A stretch of DNA of 64,000 bases from Lysinibacillus fusiformis (GCF_003049525.1 NZ_PYWL01000002.1:620001-684000), one strand, 5' to 3'; shown: positions 50,506 to 60,461, counted from the first letter of the stretch. The notes: a model not told the origin generated them from the sequence alone. Made by a program: numbers and translations.

Positions 50506-51927
50506 ATGTCTTCATCCAATCAAGTTGTACCAGTACGTAGCCCTAAAGGTATGGCTTTTGTACTAATGTTTGCTGCATTTATCGGGCTATTTAGTGAGAC
50601 GGCCTTGAATATGGCACTGACTAACATTATGTCAGATTTTAGTGTGTCAGCAGCGACTGCCCAGTGGCTTACGACGGGCTATCTATTAACAATTGGTATT
50701 CTCGTACCTGTTTCATCACTACTCATTCAATGGTTTACAACAAAACAACTAGTAGTCGGTTCGTTAATCTTCTCTATTGTAGGAACCATTTTAGCTGCAG
50801 CAGCACCTAGTTTTGCAGTTTTACTAGTTGGTCGTATCGTTCAAGCTCTTGGAACGGGAATTATTTTACCATTAATGATGAATGTAATTTTACTAATTTT
50901 TCCGATCTATAAACGTGGAGCTGTGATGGGATTAATGGGACTTGTCATTACAACAGCACCTGCAGTTGGTCCTGTTTTAGCTGGTCTTATTGTTGATTCG
51001 TTGAATTGGGCTTATATTTTCTGGATTAGTCTTATCTTTTATGTAGCTTTAGTAATTATCGGGCTTAAACAGATTGATAACGTATCAACTATTACAAAAC
51101 CTGCGATTGATTTGTTTTCTGTCCTGTTATCCACGCTTGGATTTGGCGGTTTAATGTATAGTTTAAGTAATATTGCGGAGAAATCATTTAACTCTGTTTC
51201 GGTATATATGCCTTTTATTGTAGGTGCGGTATCCATTATATTATTTAGTATTCGTCAAATGAAAATGAAACAACCAATGATTAACTTGAGAGTGTTTAAA
51301 TTTCCTATGTTTACATTAGGAACGCTGTTATTATTCAGCGGCATGCTCCTCATATTATCATCAGCCATTCTATTACCAATGTATCTTAAAGCATCTTTAC
51401 TATTTAGTGCCACAGTAGCTGGGATGATTCTTTTACCTGGTAGTGCAATGAATGCTTTTTGTTCTCCTTTTGTAGGAAAGTTATTTGATAAATATGGCGC
51501 AAAGAAATTTTTGCCACTTGGGTATCTTTTAGCGGTTATTTCAAGCTTACTTTTTGTCTTTACGATTTCTGTAGATACACCAATTTGGCAAGTAATTTTG
51601 GCACATACCATCTTTTTCATCGGTGTTTCAATGATTATTATGCCTGCGCAAACAAATGGATTAAACCAATTACCACGCAAATTATATGGTGATGGAGCCG
51701 CAGTCATGAGTACATTACAACAAATTGCTGGTGGTATCGGAACAGCGTTGGCAATTACATTATTGGTAAATGGCCAAACATTGCATATGGAGAAATTTCC
51801 AAACGCTACACCAGGTGAATTAATGGCGGAAGGAACAAAGCATGCGTACATCTTTATCGTTGGCCTTTCAATCATCGGACTTATTTTATCATTCTTTGTG
51901 AAGCGAGTGCATGTGGAAAAAGATTAA
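50506..51927 (+). CDS. DHA2-family MFS multidrug exporter (LmrB-like)
   Basis: The 473-residue protein has 14 predicted membrane helices. Motif C-like GPVLAGLIVDSLNWAYIFW (about 155-173), RIVQALGTGIILPLMMNV (about 110-127) and QWLTTGYLLTIGILVPVSS (about 53-71) mark the DHA2 drug:proton antiporter family, close to LmrB. It should export drugs or cationic compounds using the proton gradient. ATG follows GAAAGGAAGTAATTT. Regulated by the upstream TetR protein, as judged by the operator. Confidence 0.9.
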   Translation: MSSSNQVVPVRSPKGMAFVLMFAAFIGLFSETALNMALTNIMSDFSVSAATAQWLTTGYLLTIGILVPVSSLLIQWFTTKQLVVGSLIFSIVGTILAAAAPSFAVLLVGRIVQALGTGIILPLMMNVILLIFPIYKRGAVMGLMGLVITTAPAVGPVLAGLIVDSLNWAYIFWISLIFYVALVIIGLKQIDNVSTITKPAIDLFSVLLSTLGFGGLMYSLSNIAEKSFNSVSVYMPFIVGAVSIILFSIRQMKMKQPMINLRVFKFPMFTLGTLLLFSGMLLILSSAILLPMYLKASLLFSATVAGMILLPGSAMNAFCSPFVGKLFDKYGAKKFLPLGYLLAVISSLLFVFTISVDTPIWQVILAHTIFFIGVSMIIMPAQTNGLNQLPRKLYGDGAAVMSTLQQIAGGIGTALAITLLVNGQTLHMEKFPNATPGELMAEGTKHAYIFIVGLSIIGLILSFFVKRVHVEKD

Positions 51928-52421
51928 GTAGTTTTTACAAAGCAAATTTAAAATTGTTTCCTAAATCAAAGCTTGGGCCGACACTAAAAAGTCACGGACG
52001 CTGGTATATCAACGTTTCGTGATTTTTCTAATGGACATTGTTTAAACAGTTTTTTATACAAAGGTATATAAACATAGCTACAATAATACTTTTCAAGATT
52101 TTGCTGAAAAAACTATATGCTATCTGAATAAAACGTGTATCAATAGTCAATCTATTTACGTAAATTTGCATTTTTAATCGTTCCTAAACTTTCAGGGGCA
52201 TTAGGATCTACAATAATGGGGCGGATTGTGGAGCAACACAGGTAGAAAATAATCAAACTTTTTTATAAAAGCCTAACTTAAAACTGCTAAAGAAAAATCT
52301 CTTTTGATCAAACTTTTTTCAAAAGGGATTCTTCTTTTTTATTATTAAATAAGGGATTGTGCAAGTTGTTTTTGTTAACTTTATTTCAAAGCAATACCTC
52401 TTTATATTCTTAAAATGATAT
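51928..52421. other. Intergenic region with two terminators and a gene fragment
   Basis: A terminator at 51985-52027 (AAAAGTCACG against CGTGATTTTT with further pairs) ends the exporter gene. At 52168-52245 a short in-frame remnant reads AFLIVPKLSGALGSTIMGRI and ends in a stop, resembling the end of a transporter. A second plus-strand hairpin with T tail lies at 52288-52340. Confidence 0.5.
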
Positions 52422-53318
52422 TTATGCTGATGAAACAGAAGTCTTCTCTTTAGGCTTTATATTAACAAGCACAATACTAAGTACGACTATGATCATTCCT
52501 ACGAAAAGATTAATTGTAACTGCTTCATGTAGAAAGAAAGAACTCACTAAAATAGAGATAACAGGGATTAAAAAAGTATATGTTGATACTTTGCTTGCCT
52601 CCCCGGAACTAACTAATGTAAAGAAAGCAAGCCAACCAAATGCAATTACAAATATAGAAATAAATAATAAGGATAGAGTAAACTGTATGTTCCATGATAT
52701 AGAAGACCAACTTTCCGTTCCCGTTCCTAACGCAAGTAGGAACAGTCCCCCAATTATAATATGAAGTGTAGTTAGCCAAGTTCCATCAACTTTTTGAGCT
52801 GTTCTTTTCATAAACACTGTACCGAACGCCCAACTAACAGCAGTACATAAAGCAAGAAGAACGCCGATAATCGAAATATGTCCTGCTAATCCTCCTAAAC
52901 AAATGACACCCACACCTGCAAAACCTAAAATTAACCCAGCAAATTTAAGAAAATGCATGGATTCCCCAAGCCAAATCCATGAGAATATACCCATTAAAAC
53001 TGGTTGGAGATAAACAATTGATGTAAAAAGTCCTGCAGGTAAGTAATTTAAACCAACTGTTTGTAGACCGTAAAATAAAATAATATTGAAGAATGCTGAT
53101 ACAAAGTAAATAGGCCATGTTTCTTTAAAACGAAGCATTTTATATCTTGGAATAGCAATTATAAGTAAGATAAGTCCCCCTATAAATAATCGCAGTCCAG
53201 AAAATAATAGGGGAGATGAATAATTTAAGGAAAATTTAGCCAGTGGCCAATGTATCCCCCATATGATGACTAGAAAAGTAAGAAGAAAAAAGTTTTTCAC
53301 TTTTATATGGTTGTTCAT
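52422..53318 (-). CDS. EamA/DMT-family transporter
   Basis: The 298-residue protein has ten predicted membrane helices in two EamA repeats (about 8-140 and 152-288), with IIWGIHWPLAKFSLNYSSPL in the first and WAFGTVFMKRT in the second. Likely exporter of a metabolite. It is divergent from a LysR gene with a palindrome in between, a common arrangement in which the LysR protein activates the exporter. ATG at 53318 is 12 bases after AAGGAGGC. Confidence 0.85.
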   Translation of the reverse strand: MNNHIKVKNFFLLTFLVIIWGIHWPLAKFSLNYSSPLLFSGLRLFIGGLILLIIAIPRYKMLRFKETWPIYFVSAFFNIILFYGLQTVGLNYLPAGLFTSIVYLQPVLMGIFSWIWLGESMHFLKFAGLILGFAGVGVICLGGLAGHISIIGVLLALCTAVSWAFGTVFMKRTAQKVDGTWLTTLHIIIGGLFLLALGTGTESWSSISWNIQFTLSLLFISIFVIAFGWLAFFTLVSSGEASKVSTYTFLIPVISILVSSFFLHEAVTINLFVGMIIVVLSIVLVNIKPKEKTSVSSA

Positions 53319-53357
53319 TTAACATAACGCCTCCTTGGTATGATTACATCATTTATG

Positions 53358-53377
53358 ATACTATACTTATATAGTAT
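53358..53377. promoter_or_regulatory. Palindrome between divergent EamA and LysR genes
   Basis: ATACTATA-CTTA-TATAGTAT, perfect 8-base arms with a 4-base centre, containing the T-N11-A pattern expected for LysR-type operators. Confidence 0.6.
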
Positions 53378-53420
53378 AAATAAAATCAATTATTTTAATA
53401 GGAGGTATAAGTATTTACTT

Positions 53421-54299
53421 ATGATGACGATATCACAATTACAGGTGTTAGCTACAGCAATAGACACGGGGAGTTTTACAAAAGCAGCGCATACTTTACA
53501 TATGACTCAGCCAGCTGTTAGTCATGCCATATTGAGTTTAGAAGCAGAATTAGGAGTTACCATACTGTTGAGGGATCGAAAAAAGGGATTAATTCTAACA
53601 GATGTAGGAGAACGTATATTATTCCATATTAAGGAAGTGTTGAATCATGTAGACAAAATTGAGCAGGAAGTAGCTGCGGAAAAGGGATTTGAGGTTGGAA
53701 CTATACGAATTGGAAGCTTTTCGAGTGCTTCTAAGTTTTTGACTAAAATCATAAAGATTTTTCAACAAAAATATCCTTCTTTAAAGATTGTCATTTACGA
53801 AGGCACTTTAGATGAAATCGAAACATGGCTATCTACTAGAGTCATCGATGTAGGATTCATCACCCTTCCCAGAAAAGAGATGGATGTTATACCAATTGCC
53901 ACGGACAAGATGGTTGTCGTTTTATCAAAGACTCACCCGTTGTCCGATAAAGAGTTTATTCATATTAATGATTTGGATAATAAACCAATCATATTATGCA
54001 GAGGAGGATTTGAACTACCAATTATCAGTATATTTAAAAAGAGTAAAGTCAAGTTAAAGGCGGAATTTACTGTTTCCCATATAAATACAATGTTGGAGAT
54101 GATCCAAGAAGGACTAGGAATAGCAATCGTTCATAAGCTTACCATAGTGCATTTACCAGATGACCTTTGCATAAAAAATTTAGAACCTAAATATAGCAGA
54201 GAAATTGCTCTAGCAGTACCCTCAATTAAAAAGGCTTCTATTTCCGTAAAGTTGTTAATTGATGAGATGCAAAATTTAGTTGAAACTTTTGATGAGTAA
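53421..54299 (+). CDS. LysR-family transcriptional regulator
   Basis: The 292-residue protein has an N-terminal winged helix-turn-helix (residues about 3-62, GSFTKAAHTLHMTQPAVSHAI) and a substrate-binding domain (about 90-290, GTIRIGSFSSASKFLTKII; MIQEGLGIAIVHKL). ATG at 53421 is the first in-frame start after AGGAGGT (15 bases away; spacing is long, so the exact start is uncertain). Divergent from the EamA transporter, its probable target. Confidence 0.87.
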   Translation: MMTISQLQVLATAIDTGSFTKAAHTLHMTQPAVSHAILSLEAELGVTILLRDRKKGLILTDVGERILFHIKEVLNHVDKIEQEVAAEKGFEVGTIRIGSFSSASKFLTKIIKIFQQKYPSLKIVIYEGTLDEIETWLSTRVIDVGFITLPRKEMDVIPIATDKMVVVLSKTHPLSDKEFIHINDLDNKPIILCRGGFELPIISIFKKSKVKLKAEFTVSHINTMLEMIQEGLGIAIVHKLTIVHLPDDLCIKNLEPKYSREIALAVPSIKKASISVKLLIDEMQNLVETFDE

Positions 54300-55387
54300 A
54301 GTCAATTATAAGGTTAGGGTACCGCCACATTGCTATCAAGCTATCAAAACAAAATACTCCCTAAAATGAAATAATACGCTATTCTTTCTGTAGAATCATT
54401 GGAAAGGATGAACCGACCTCCAATTGTTAGACAGTAACTAACATTTAGGGGGCAGATTTTATATCGTTAAATTTACACTAGAAGATAAAAATTAATGTTA
54501 TCGAATGTTATTTACTAGGAACGGAAACTTATGAAAGAATTGACGATCATAGCCGTCAATTCTTGCATCTCAACTAATGGAATAATGAGATTCTTTTTTC
54601 TTCTTTTAACTTTTTAATTTCTTCGTTCATAGCTTTAAAACAGTCGCAGAAGAAGCAGGGATAGCAACAGCTATCCTTTACAACAAGTTACTATAAAACC
54701 TAAAGAGGGGACTTCCGTTTCAAAGGCTTTATTTTTAAATTAAAATATCATTTTATATGACGTGTATTGCAAGATAGCAGTTAGAAATTACCGAAAATGC
54801 CTAAGGGGAAGGAGATTTTGGAAATGATTTGTGTCATTACAGGATTAGGAAGAAAGTTGTTTGCAGAACGGGCAAAGGAAGGATAATAAGCAAGTGGAAA
54901 AATACAATCATATTGTATGAGAAAAACCAAAAACAATGTTGCAATATCAATACTTAGTACGAGATTCCAACATTGATTGTTTTTTTGGTTCATTTGATAT
55001 CATTTAGTTCTCTCTGGCATGAATCAAATGAACCTTTTTTAACATTTATAATTAATTAATTTTTCATCTTCAATTTTTAATTCAAAACAAGATTGATTGT
55101 TCTAATCTGTTTATTTGATTGTCCTCGTTTTGTTCCTACTACCATGTAAGAAATGTTTCTTCAAATTTTGTGGAAGTTCAACTATAAAGAATAGCCAATC
55201 ATTTCACAATACTGAGTGTGAATAAGTCTCCCATACATATTTCTTACCTTAATTGTACAAAAAATAGGTTATGCAAAAAGTTTGATGAGTATACGATGAT
55301 CATTGAAAATGTATATTCGGTATTAATAATTCATTAACCCTTTAAATTCTTCTACAGTTAAAGGTTTAGTATTTTTAATACATTTAA
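54300..55387. other. About 1.1 kb without intact genes; hairpins and coding remnants
   Basis: Perfect 11-bp hairpin AAGAATTGACG/CGTCAATTCTT at 54535-54564. A larger hairpin at 54924-54990 ends in a T run. At about 54622-54696 a remnant reads FKTVAEEAGIATAILYNKLL, like a transposon-associated DNA-binding protein. At 55328-55386 (minus) CIKNTKPLTVEEFKGLMNY ends in a stop with no start. All suggest decayed genes. Confidence 0.45.
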
Positions 55388-56491
55388 CTAAAAATCAATA
55401 ATAAATACTTGTTCTTCTGTTTGAAGAATTTGAGAAATTTTTCTACCTTGTAAAAGTAAGCTTTGATTATCAAGGCTCCAATAGAGTTCATAGGGTGTTA
55501 ACCCTTGATAAATGGTTTCTACATTGAGTATATTTTTACCTTGAAATCTTCCTATATAAACATTATCTTCATCACTTAGAGAATAGGCGATTTTCTTTTG
55601 ATCATTTGAAAATTCATATATACTTACTTTTTCTAATAAGATGGCAAGATCACCATTACGGCTATCATATTCGTATAATGTTTCATCTTTACCAAGGAAT
55701 ACAAATTGATAATTATTTAACCAAGTAGTTTTACTTCCATTTGTTTGATGTGTGTACTTAGTTTCTATTTTATTACTGTTTATCGTCACGAAAATAAGAC
55801 TACTATCATTAGAAGGTTTAGATGGCGGAATTATAGTAAATAACAAATTTTTTCCATCATCTGAGATATTTACCCCTACGAAAGTTCCCTTATCTTTGAG
55901 TTCAACTAATTCGTATGTTTGAAGGCTGTTTAAAACTATATCAAATACACCAATAGTTGTTGGTTCATCAATCATTGAGCTAGAGCTAAGAAAACATAGA
56001 AATCTGCTGTTGTTAGACCATGCTATATCTTGGAGGTAGATATTCTGGTTAGACTTAAGTGGAATCTCAATTTTTTCTTTTCCATCTTTTACAGAGATAA
56101 GCTTTAATGAAGGACCATATGATGACAATCTAGTTTGAGCAATCATTTTACCATCTGGTGACATATATAAGTTAAAAATGTTGTTATTCATTTTCTGCAA
56201 AACTTCAGGTTTTTCATATGGGGAAGATAATCGTTGTAGATGAGATAATCCTTCTTCTTTAAAGATTCCAATGACTGATTTATTATCAGACCAACCCAGT
56301 AATTTACTAGCCGGTGGAAGACGATAAATGGATTTAACTTTAAAAGATTTATTCATCTGATCCATGGGAGGCTGCTCCGAATTGTCTGAAATTATAATGG
56401 TTTCTGTACGCTTTCCTATATTACAACCTGTCATAATTAAGGTAAGGGAAAATAGTACGGCTGACCAATGTAACCAATGTTTTTTCTTCAT
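55388..56491 (-). CDS. Lipoprotein with TolB/WD40-like beta-propeller pattern
   Basis: The 367-residue protein has a lipoprotein signal peptide (lipobox LIMTGC, about residues 18-23). The rest shows repeated strands of the kind NLYMSPDGKMIAQTRLS, DIAWSNNSRFLCFLSS, VNISDDGKNLLFTI and EFSNDQKKIAYSLS at about 50-residue intervals, like blades of a TolB/WD40-type propeller. Its ATG overlaps the histidine kinase stop codon by four bases, so it is the third gene of a TCS operon and may act as an extracytoplasmic accessory or sensor of the kinase. Confidence 0.72.
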   Translation of the reverse strand: MKKKHWLHWSAVLFSLTLIMTGCNIGKRTETIIISDNSEQPPMDQMNKSFKVKSIYRLPPASKLLGWSDNKSVIGIFKEEGLSHLQRLSSPYEKPEVLQKMNNNIFNLYMSPDGKMIAQTRLSSYGPSLKLISVKDGKEKIEIPLKSNQNIYLQDIAWSNNSRFLCFLSSSSMIDEPTTIGVFDIVLNSLQTYELVELKDKGTFVGVNISDDGKNLLFTIIPPSKPSNDSSLIFVTINSNKIETKYTHQTNGSKTTWLNNYQFVFLGKDETLYEYDSRNGDLAILLEKVSIYEFSNDQKKIAYSLSDEDNVYIGRFQGKNILNVETIYQGLTPYELYWSLDNQSLLLQGRKISQILQTEEQVFIIDF

Positions 56492-57945
56492 AATAAATTT
56501 TCATCCTTCATGTATATCATTTCTACATATACTATGGTATTTTGATTTTCATTAAAGATACGTATAATCCCTTTATGATCCTCTACAATAGATTTTGCAA
56601 TACTTAGACCTAATCCTACACTTCCTTCCTCTGCTTTTTCTTGATTTATTGAAAAAAAGGGTTGAAATAGGTTGGTGAATTGTTCCTGTTCAATGTGATT
56701 ACTAGGATTCATGAATTTTAAAATTATTTTTTCTTTTACAAGTTCTGCACTAATATTTATTTGTGAAAAAGGTGAACTGTATTTTATAGCATTATCTAAT
56801 AGGTTAATAAAAAGTTGGCGAATTCGATTGTCATCACCATAAACATACAAATCCTCTTGAATGTCGCTATTTATACTTTTTTTGTAACGTTCAGCTCGAA
56901 ACGACATAGAATCACAAACATCTTTTAAAATTTCACTAGTATCTACTTTTTCGAATGGATATTCTCTCGTTGTGCCTTTAGATATTTCAAGAAGTTTAAC
57001 TACCATATTGTGGAGTCTCCGACTTTCCTCAATAATGTGTTTCATACCTTTTTTAAAAAAACTTCTATCAGATTCTCCTTTTTGCTCTATAATTTCTGCA
57101 TATCCGAGAATGGAAGTAAGAGGAGTTTTAAGCTCATGAGTAATATTGTCAAAAAATAGCTTTTCCTTCTTGTTTAACTCTTTTAAACGATCACGGTCAC
57201 TTTCTATTGTAGATATTTGACTATTAATTCGTTTGATCATATCATTGAAATTCATTGCCAATTCACCTATTTCATCTTTTCTTTTAAAATGAATATTAAC
57301 ATTAAGATTTCCTTTTTTAACCTGATTAGATGCATGTGTTAATTCAACGAGGGGAATAGTGATATGTCTTGAAAGAATATATGAAAAAAGAAATGCTACA
57401 GTAAAAATAACCACGGCTATATAAAAAATAATATCTAAAATCCTTTTACTTTGATTATAAAGAAGGCTAAAATCTTTCGAAAAACGTAAAATTCCAACCT
57501 CTGATCCATCAATTACAACAGGGTAAGAGAAAAGAACCTTGGCTTTATTTTGATAGTAGGAGATATGATAAGCAGTTTTTCCCTTAATAGCTTGTTGAAG
57601 ATCAGTATCTATTTTTTCTAAAAAGGATTTTTTATCAGAAGAATATAATAACGAACCATCTAAACTATAAACACTTACATTACTACCTGTAGAAAAGTTT
57701 AAGTCGTGTACCATTTCTTCTGCCATTTCACCAAAATAAAGCTTGTTATTTTTATAATGATTAATTAAAAAAGATTGGCGAACATACACATTACTGTTTT
57801 TTTTTAACTCAACTAAATCAGAAGTTATAATCTTCTCGTTATTAGTCCAAGTTACTTCTTTTACAGTGTAATTAAGTACTAGAAAAGATAAAAAAAAGAT
57901 GGCGAAAAAACCAAAAATAAATTTTGCTTTAATAGTTCTTAGCAT
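56488..57945 (-). CDS. Sensor histidine kinase
   Basis: The 485-residue kinase has a membrane helix (about 6-26), an extracytoplasmic domain of about 140 residues (dCache/PAS-like, with GSNVSVYSLDGSLLYSS), a second helix (about 170-192), a HAMP domain (about 193-246), the H box FFDNITHELKTPLTSILGY with His270, N box LFINLLDNAIKYS and G box GSVGLGLSIAKSIVEDH. It should phosphorylate the co-encoded OmpR-type regulator. Start ATG at 57945, three bases after the regulator's stop. The ligand is unknown. Confidence 0.92.
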   Translation of the reverse strand: MLRTIKAKFIFGFFAIFFLSFLVLNYTVKEVTWTNNEKIITSDLVELKKNSNVYVRQSFLINHYKNNKLYFGEMAEEMVHDLNFSTGSNVSVYSLDGSLLYSSDKKSFLEKIDTDLQQAIKGKTAYHISYYQNKAKVLFSYPVVIDGSEVGILRFSKDFSLLYNQSKRILDIIFYIAVVIFTVAFLFSYILSRHITIPLVELTHASNQVKKGNLNVNIHFKRKDEIGELAMNFNDMIKRINSQISTIESDRDRLKELNKKEKLFFDNITHELKTPLTSILGYAEIIEQKGESDRSFFKKGMKHIIEESRRLHNMVVKLLEISKGTTREYPFEKVDTSEILKDVCDSMSFRAERYKKSINSDIQEDLYVYGDDNRIRQLFINLLDNAIKYSSPFSQINISAELVKEKIILKFMNPSNHIEQEQFTNLFQPFFSINQEKAEEGSVGLGLSIAKSIVEDHKGIIRIFNENQNTIVYVEMIYMKDENLL

Positions 57946-57948
57946 CCT

Positions 57949-58644
57949 TTACTTCACCTGCTTTTCAAATTTATAGCCAATTCCAAATACTGTGGTAATA
58001 ATGTCTCCTGCATCAAGTTTTTTTCTAAGACGCTGAATATGAGTATCAACAGTACGTGTATCACCAACAAAATCATACCCCCATACCAAATCGAGCAACT
58101 CTGATCGAGTAAAGATTTTACCCTTTTGTCCTATTAGAGTCATTAATAAATCATATTCCTTGGGAGTAAGCTCTATATTTATATCATCTTTTATTACCAG
58201 CCTTTCTTCTGGTAGAATTAAAATATTTTTAAATCTAATATCTTGACTTTTTTCTTGCTTTTCCAAGCTATTCGTTTGATCTAATCTTCTAAAAATTGTT
58301 CTAATCCTAGCAACTACCTCACGCAAATCAAACGGCTTTGTGATATAGTCATCTGCTCCATATTCTAGCCCAATTACTTTATCGGTAATATCAGATTTAG
58401 CAGTTATCATCAAAATGGGAATATTGTAAGTGGTTGTTACTTGTTTACAAATATCCAACCCGCTACAATCGGGAAGCATCCAGTCAAGTAAAAGTAGATT
58501 AGGCTTGTATATTGCTATTGCACTTAATCCAGAAGATCCTGTTGTTTCAATGCGTGTATGAAAACCTTCCATCATTAAACCATATGACAGCAAATCAGCA
58601 ATTGGTTCGTCATCTTCTATTATGAGAATTTTAGTTTTGTCCAT
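57949..58644 (-). CDS. OmpR/PhoB-family response regulator
   Basis: The 231-residue protein has a receiver domain (acidic pair at residues 11-12, phospho-acceptor Asp54 in LLLDWMLPD, Lys in YITKPFD near 104) and a C-terminal winged helix (about 130-230, ELTPKEYDLLMTLIGQKG and TVDTHIQRLRKKL). OmpR-type regulators bind direct repeats, and such repeats occur in the divergent promoter at 58761-58788. ATG at 58644 is nine bases after AAGGTGG; the in-frame GTG at 58656 overlaps that site. Confidence 0.93.
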   Translation of the reverse strand: MDKTKILIIEDDEPIADLLSYGLMMEGFHTRIETTGSSGLSAIAIYKPNLLLLDWMLPDCSGLDICKQVTTTYNIPILMITAKSDITDKVIGLEYGADDYITKPFDLREVVARIRTIFRRLDQTNSLEKQEKSQDIRFKNILILPEERLVIKDDINIELTPKEYDLLMTLIGQKGKIFTRSELLDLVWGYDFVGDTRTVDTHIQRLRKKLDAGDIITTVFGIGYKFEKQVK

Positions 58645-58760
58645 GTAAATGTCCACCTTTTTTTATATCTATTTAAGTATAGTCCCATATCAAATTTAGT
58701 ATTATCCAGTGTCTAGATGATACAAGAAGCTTTCAAAGAAAGCCAATACAAAGTTGTTTT

Positions 58761-58788
58761 GTGACATTTTGTTTACATATTGATTAAT
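58761..58788 (+). promoter_or_regulatory. OmpR/PhoP-like direct repeats upstream of the membrane acyltransferase gene
   Basis: GTGACA-TTTTG-TTTACA-TATTG-ATTAAT: three related hexamers spaced 11 bases apart, in the divergent region between the response regulator gene and the 58858 gene. The same array occurs at 60322-60349. Confidence 0.55.
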
Positions 58789-58857
58789 CTTTAGAGACAA
58801 TTGAGAGTTATATTTGGCTATGGTTATAGCCCCAATATGGAAAAGGAGGAATGTTTA

Positions 58858-60018
58858 TTGTTAATCGAAAATGAAACTCCTGATGGTTCTAAAAGGAGCT
58901 CAGGTGGTCTCGGTCGTTTGGTCGCTCTTGATGTTGCGCGTGGATTGGCAGTCTTAGGAATGTATGTGCAACACTTTGCTTTGAATGAAAAGAATGCAGC
59001 AATCGTTTCAGGAAATACAACTTTACTATTTGTACTTTGTGGTGGTATTTCTTATTCTCTCATGGCACAGGGAATGAGGGATAAAGGTATAGAAAAAACT
59101 GCTTTTAGGTCACGCATGCTAGCACGGGCGGTTTTTATCGATCTTATTGGGTATACTCTCATTATGTTAAATACACCGTTTGGGGTGATATTACCCGCTT
59201 ATGCAGCGCTTTTTGTACTTGCTTTACCCCTGGTGTATCGTTCGACTCGTGTGCTTGTTACAACAGCAATTTGTTTAATCTTGTTAGGACCACCAGTAAT
59301 GGTACTTGGAGGAAGTTTGTTTTCTGAAGCTTTTCTTCTGTATGATATTGCCGGGGGTCCAATGTCAGCTTTAGCACTTTCCTCTGTTTTTGTGGCAGGA
59401 ATGGCTATTGGTCGTCTTGATCTTACTAGTACACATACTGCTCTTTCATTGGCAGGTAGTGGTTCAATTATGCTTATAATTAGTATTATGTTGTCTAAAT
59501 TTGTACTTCCTGATTTAAGTCAAACCTTTGAAAATTGGCTTATAAGTGTTCAAGGGGTAAACAGTATTGAACTAGACCCGTACGCAATCTGGCCATATAA
59601 TGTGGAACCACCAATGTGGCACAGTCTACTTTTAACAAGTTCACATAGTGCATCCTCTTTCCAGACGTTGATGGGTCTTGGGGCAGCATTTTTTGCTCTT
59701 GGAATAGTTTGTATCATATCCAAAAAAATTTCTAAATTAGTGATTCCTTTCGCCTTAGTTGGACGTATGGCGTTGACGATGTATGCAATTCAGTTTGTTG
59801 TGGTATGGGGTATTCAACTAGCTGGCGGTAATTTTAGTCTAGGTGAAATACCATTTGGAGACATGTTAATCGTTATAATAGCATTGGTGGTAGGGTGGTT
59901 ATTATCTTGCCTTCCTAAAGGTCCACTAGAGGCATCCTTGCGACATTTTGATAGTTTTTTTACCCTACGCAATCAAACCGAAAGGTGCATTAGCAATCAC
60001 TTGAAAGAAAAAATATAG
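58858..60018 (+). CDS. DUF418/HGSNAT-like multi-spanning membrane protein (probable acyltransferase)
   Basis: The 386-residue protein starts at TTG 58858, eight bases after AGGAGG. After a short cytosolic N-terminus it has LVALDVARGLAVLGMYVQH (about 21-39), the signature of DUF418/DUF1624 and heparan-alpha-glucosaminide acetyltransferase-like proteins, then about ten membrane helices; the C-terminal FALVGRMALTMYAIQFVV is also typical. Family members are thought to move acyl groups across the membrane to glycans. The TCS next door and the OatA and LCP genes downstream suggest cell-wall glycan modification. Confidence 0.72.
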   Translation: MLIENETPDGSKRSSGGLGRLVALDVARGLAVLGMYVQHFALNEKNAAIVSGNTTLLFVLCGGISYSLMAQGMRDKGIEKTAFRSRMLARAVFIDLIGYTLIMLNTPFGVILPAYAALFVLALPLVYRSTRVLVTTAICLILLGPPVMVLGGSLFSEAFLLYDIAGGPMSALALSSVFVAGMAIGRLDLTSTHTALSLAGSGSIMLIISIMLSKFVLPDLSQTFENWLISVQGVNSIELDPYAIWPYNVEPPMWHSLLLTSSHSASSFQTLMGLGAAFFALGIVCIISKKISKLVIPFALVGRMALTMYAIQFVVVWGIQLAGGNFSLGEIPFGDMLIVIIALVVGWLLSCLPKGPLEASLRHFDSFFTLRNQTERCISNHLKEKI

Positions 60019-60114
60019 TATTTATTGCCACAAATAAAGGTTTATTAAAAGGTATAGCAATATACATGAAATAGAAATTAAAAATACACCTCAAAAAAAA
60101 TCATACATTTAAAA

Positions 60115-60163
60115 TAAAGCGATGGGACAGTCTTTTTAAACAAGACTGTCCCATCGCTTTTAA
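60115..60163 (+). terminator. Rho-independent terminator
   Basis: AAAGCGATGGGACAGTCTT pairs perfectly with AAGACTGTCCCATCGCTTT, followed by an AT-rich tail. It ends the 58858-60018 gene. Confidence 0.92.
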
Positions 60164-60321
60164 TATAAAAACTCGATAAATAAAAAGCAAACTAAATCTA
60201 TGTAATACATTTCATCACAAAATTCTTTGTACGACAAATTTTAGTGTGTTCGTATGATAACACAAAATTTTAAACTTCCATTTTAGTTTCACATATATCA
60301 AATTTAGCTTTTTTATTGTTG

Positions 60322-60349
60322 TGACAATTTGTTTACAAGTATGTTAAAC
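60322..60349 (+). promoter_or_regulatory. OmpR/PhoP-like direct repeats upstream of the OatA-like gene
   Basis: GTGACA-ATTTG-TTTACA-AGTAT-GTTAAA: hexamers with an 11-base period, almost the same as the array at 58761-58788, about 110 bases before the OatA-like start codon. Confidence 0.55.
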
Positions 60350-60461
60350 TTCTGCGATATTCAAACCTTATATTAAAGATGTGGCGTTTGAATGAGAGCA
60401 AAAAGGATTTTGATGCCACTGTTCAACCTTCAATAAATAGAGTAAGGACTGAAGTAACAAC

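Larger units (their letters stand above)
60019..60461. other. Intergenic region with terminator and regulatory repeats
   Basis: Holds the terminator at 60115-60163 and the OmpR-like direct repeats at 60322-60349 (both listed). GTGTT-N7-AACAC at about 60246-60262 is a minor stem. No gene is seen. Confidence 0.5.

Noticed and set aside
51255..51875. 206-codon minus-strand frame
   Set aside because: Antisense to the DHA2 exporter; long frames opposite membrane-protein genes are common artefacts.
54781..54993. 70-codon minus-strand frame
   Set aside because: It covers the long inverted repeat ending at 54990 and has no ribosome site.
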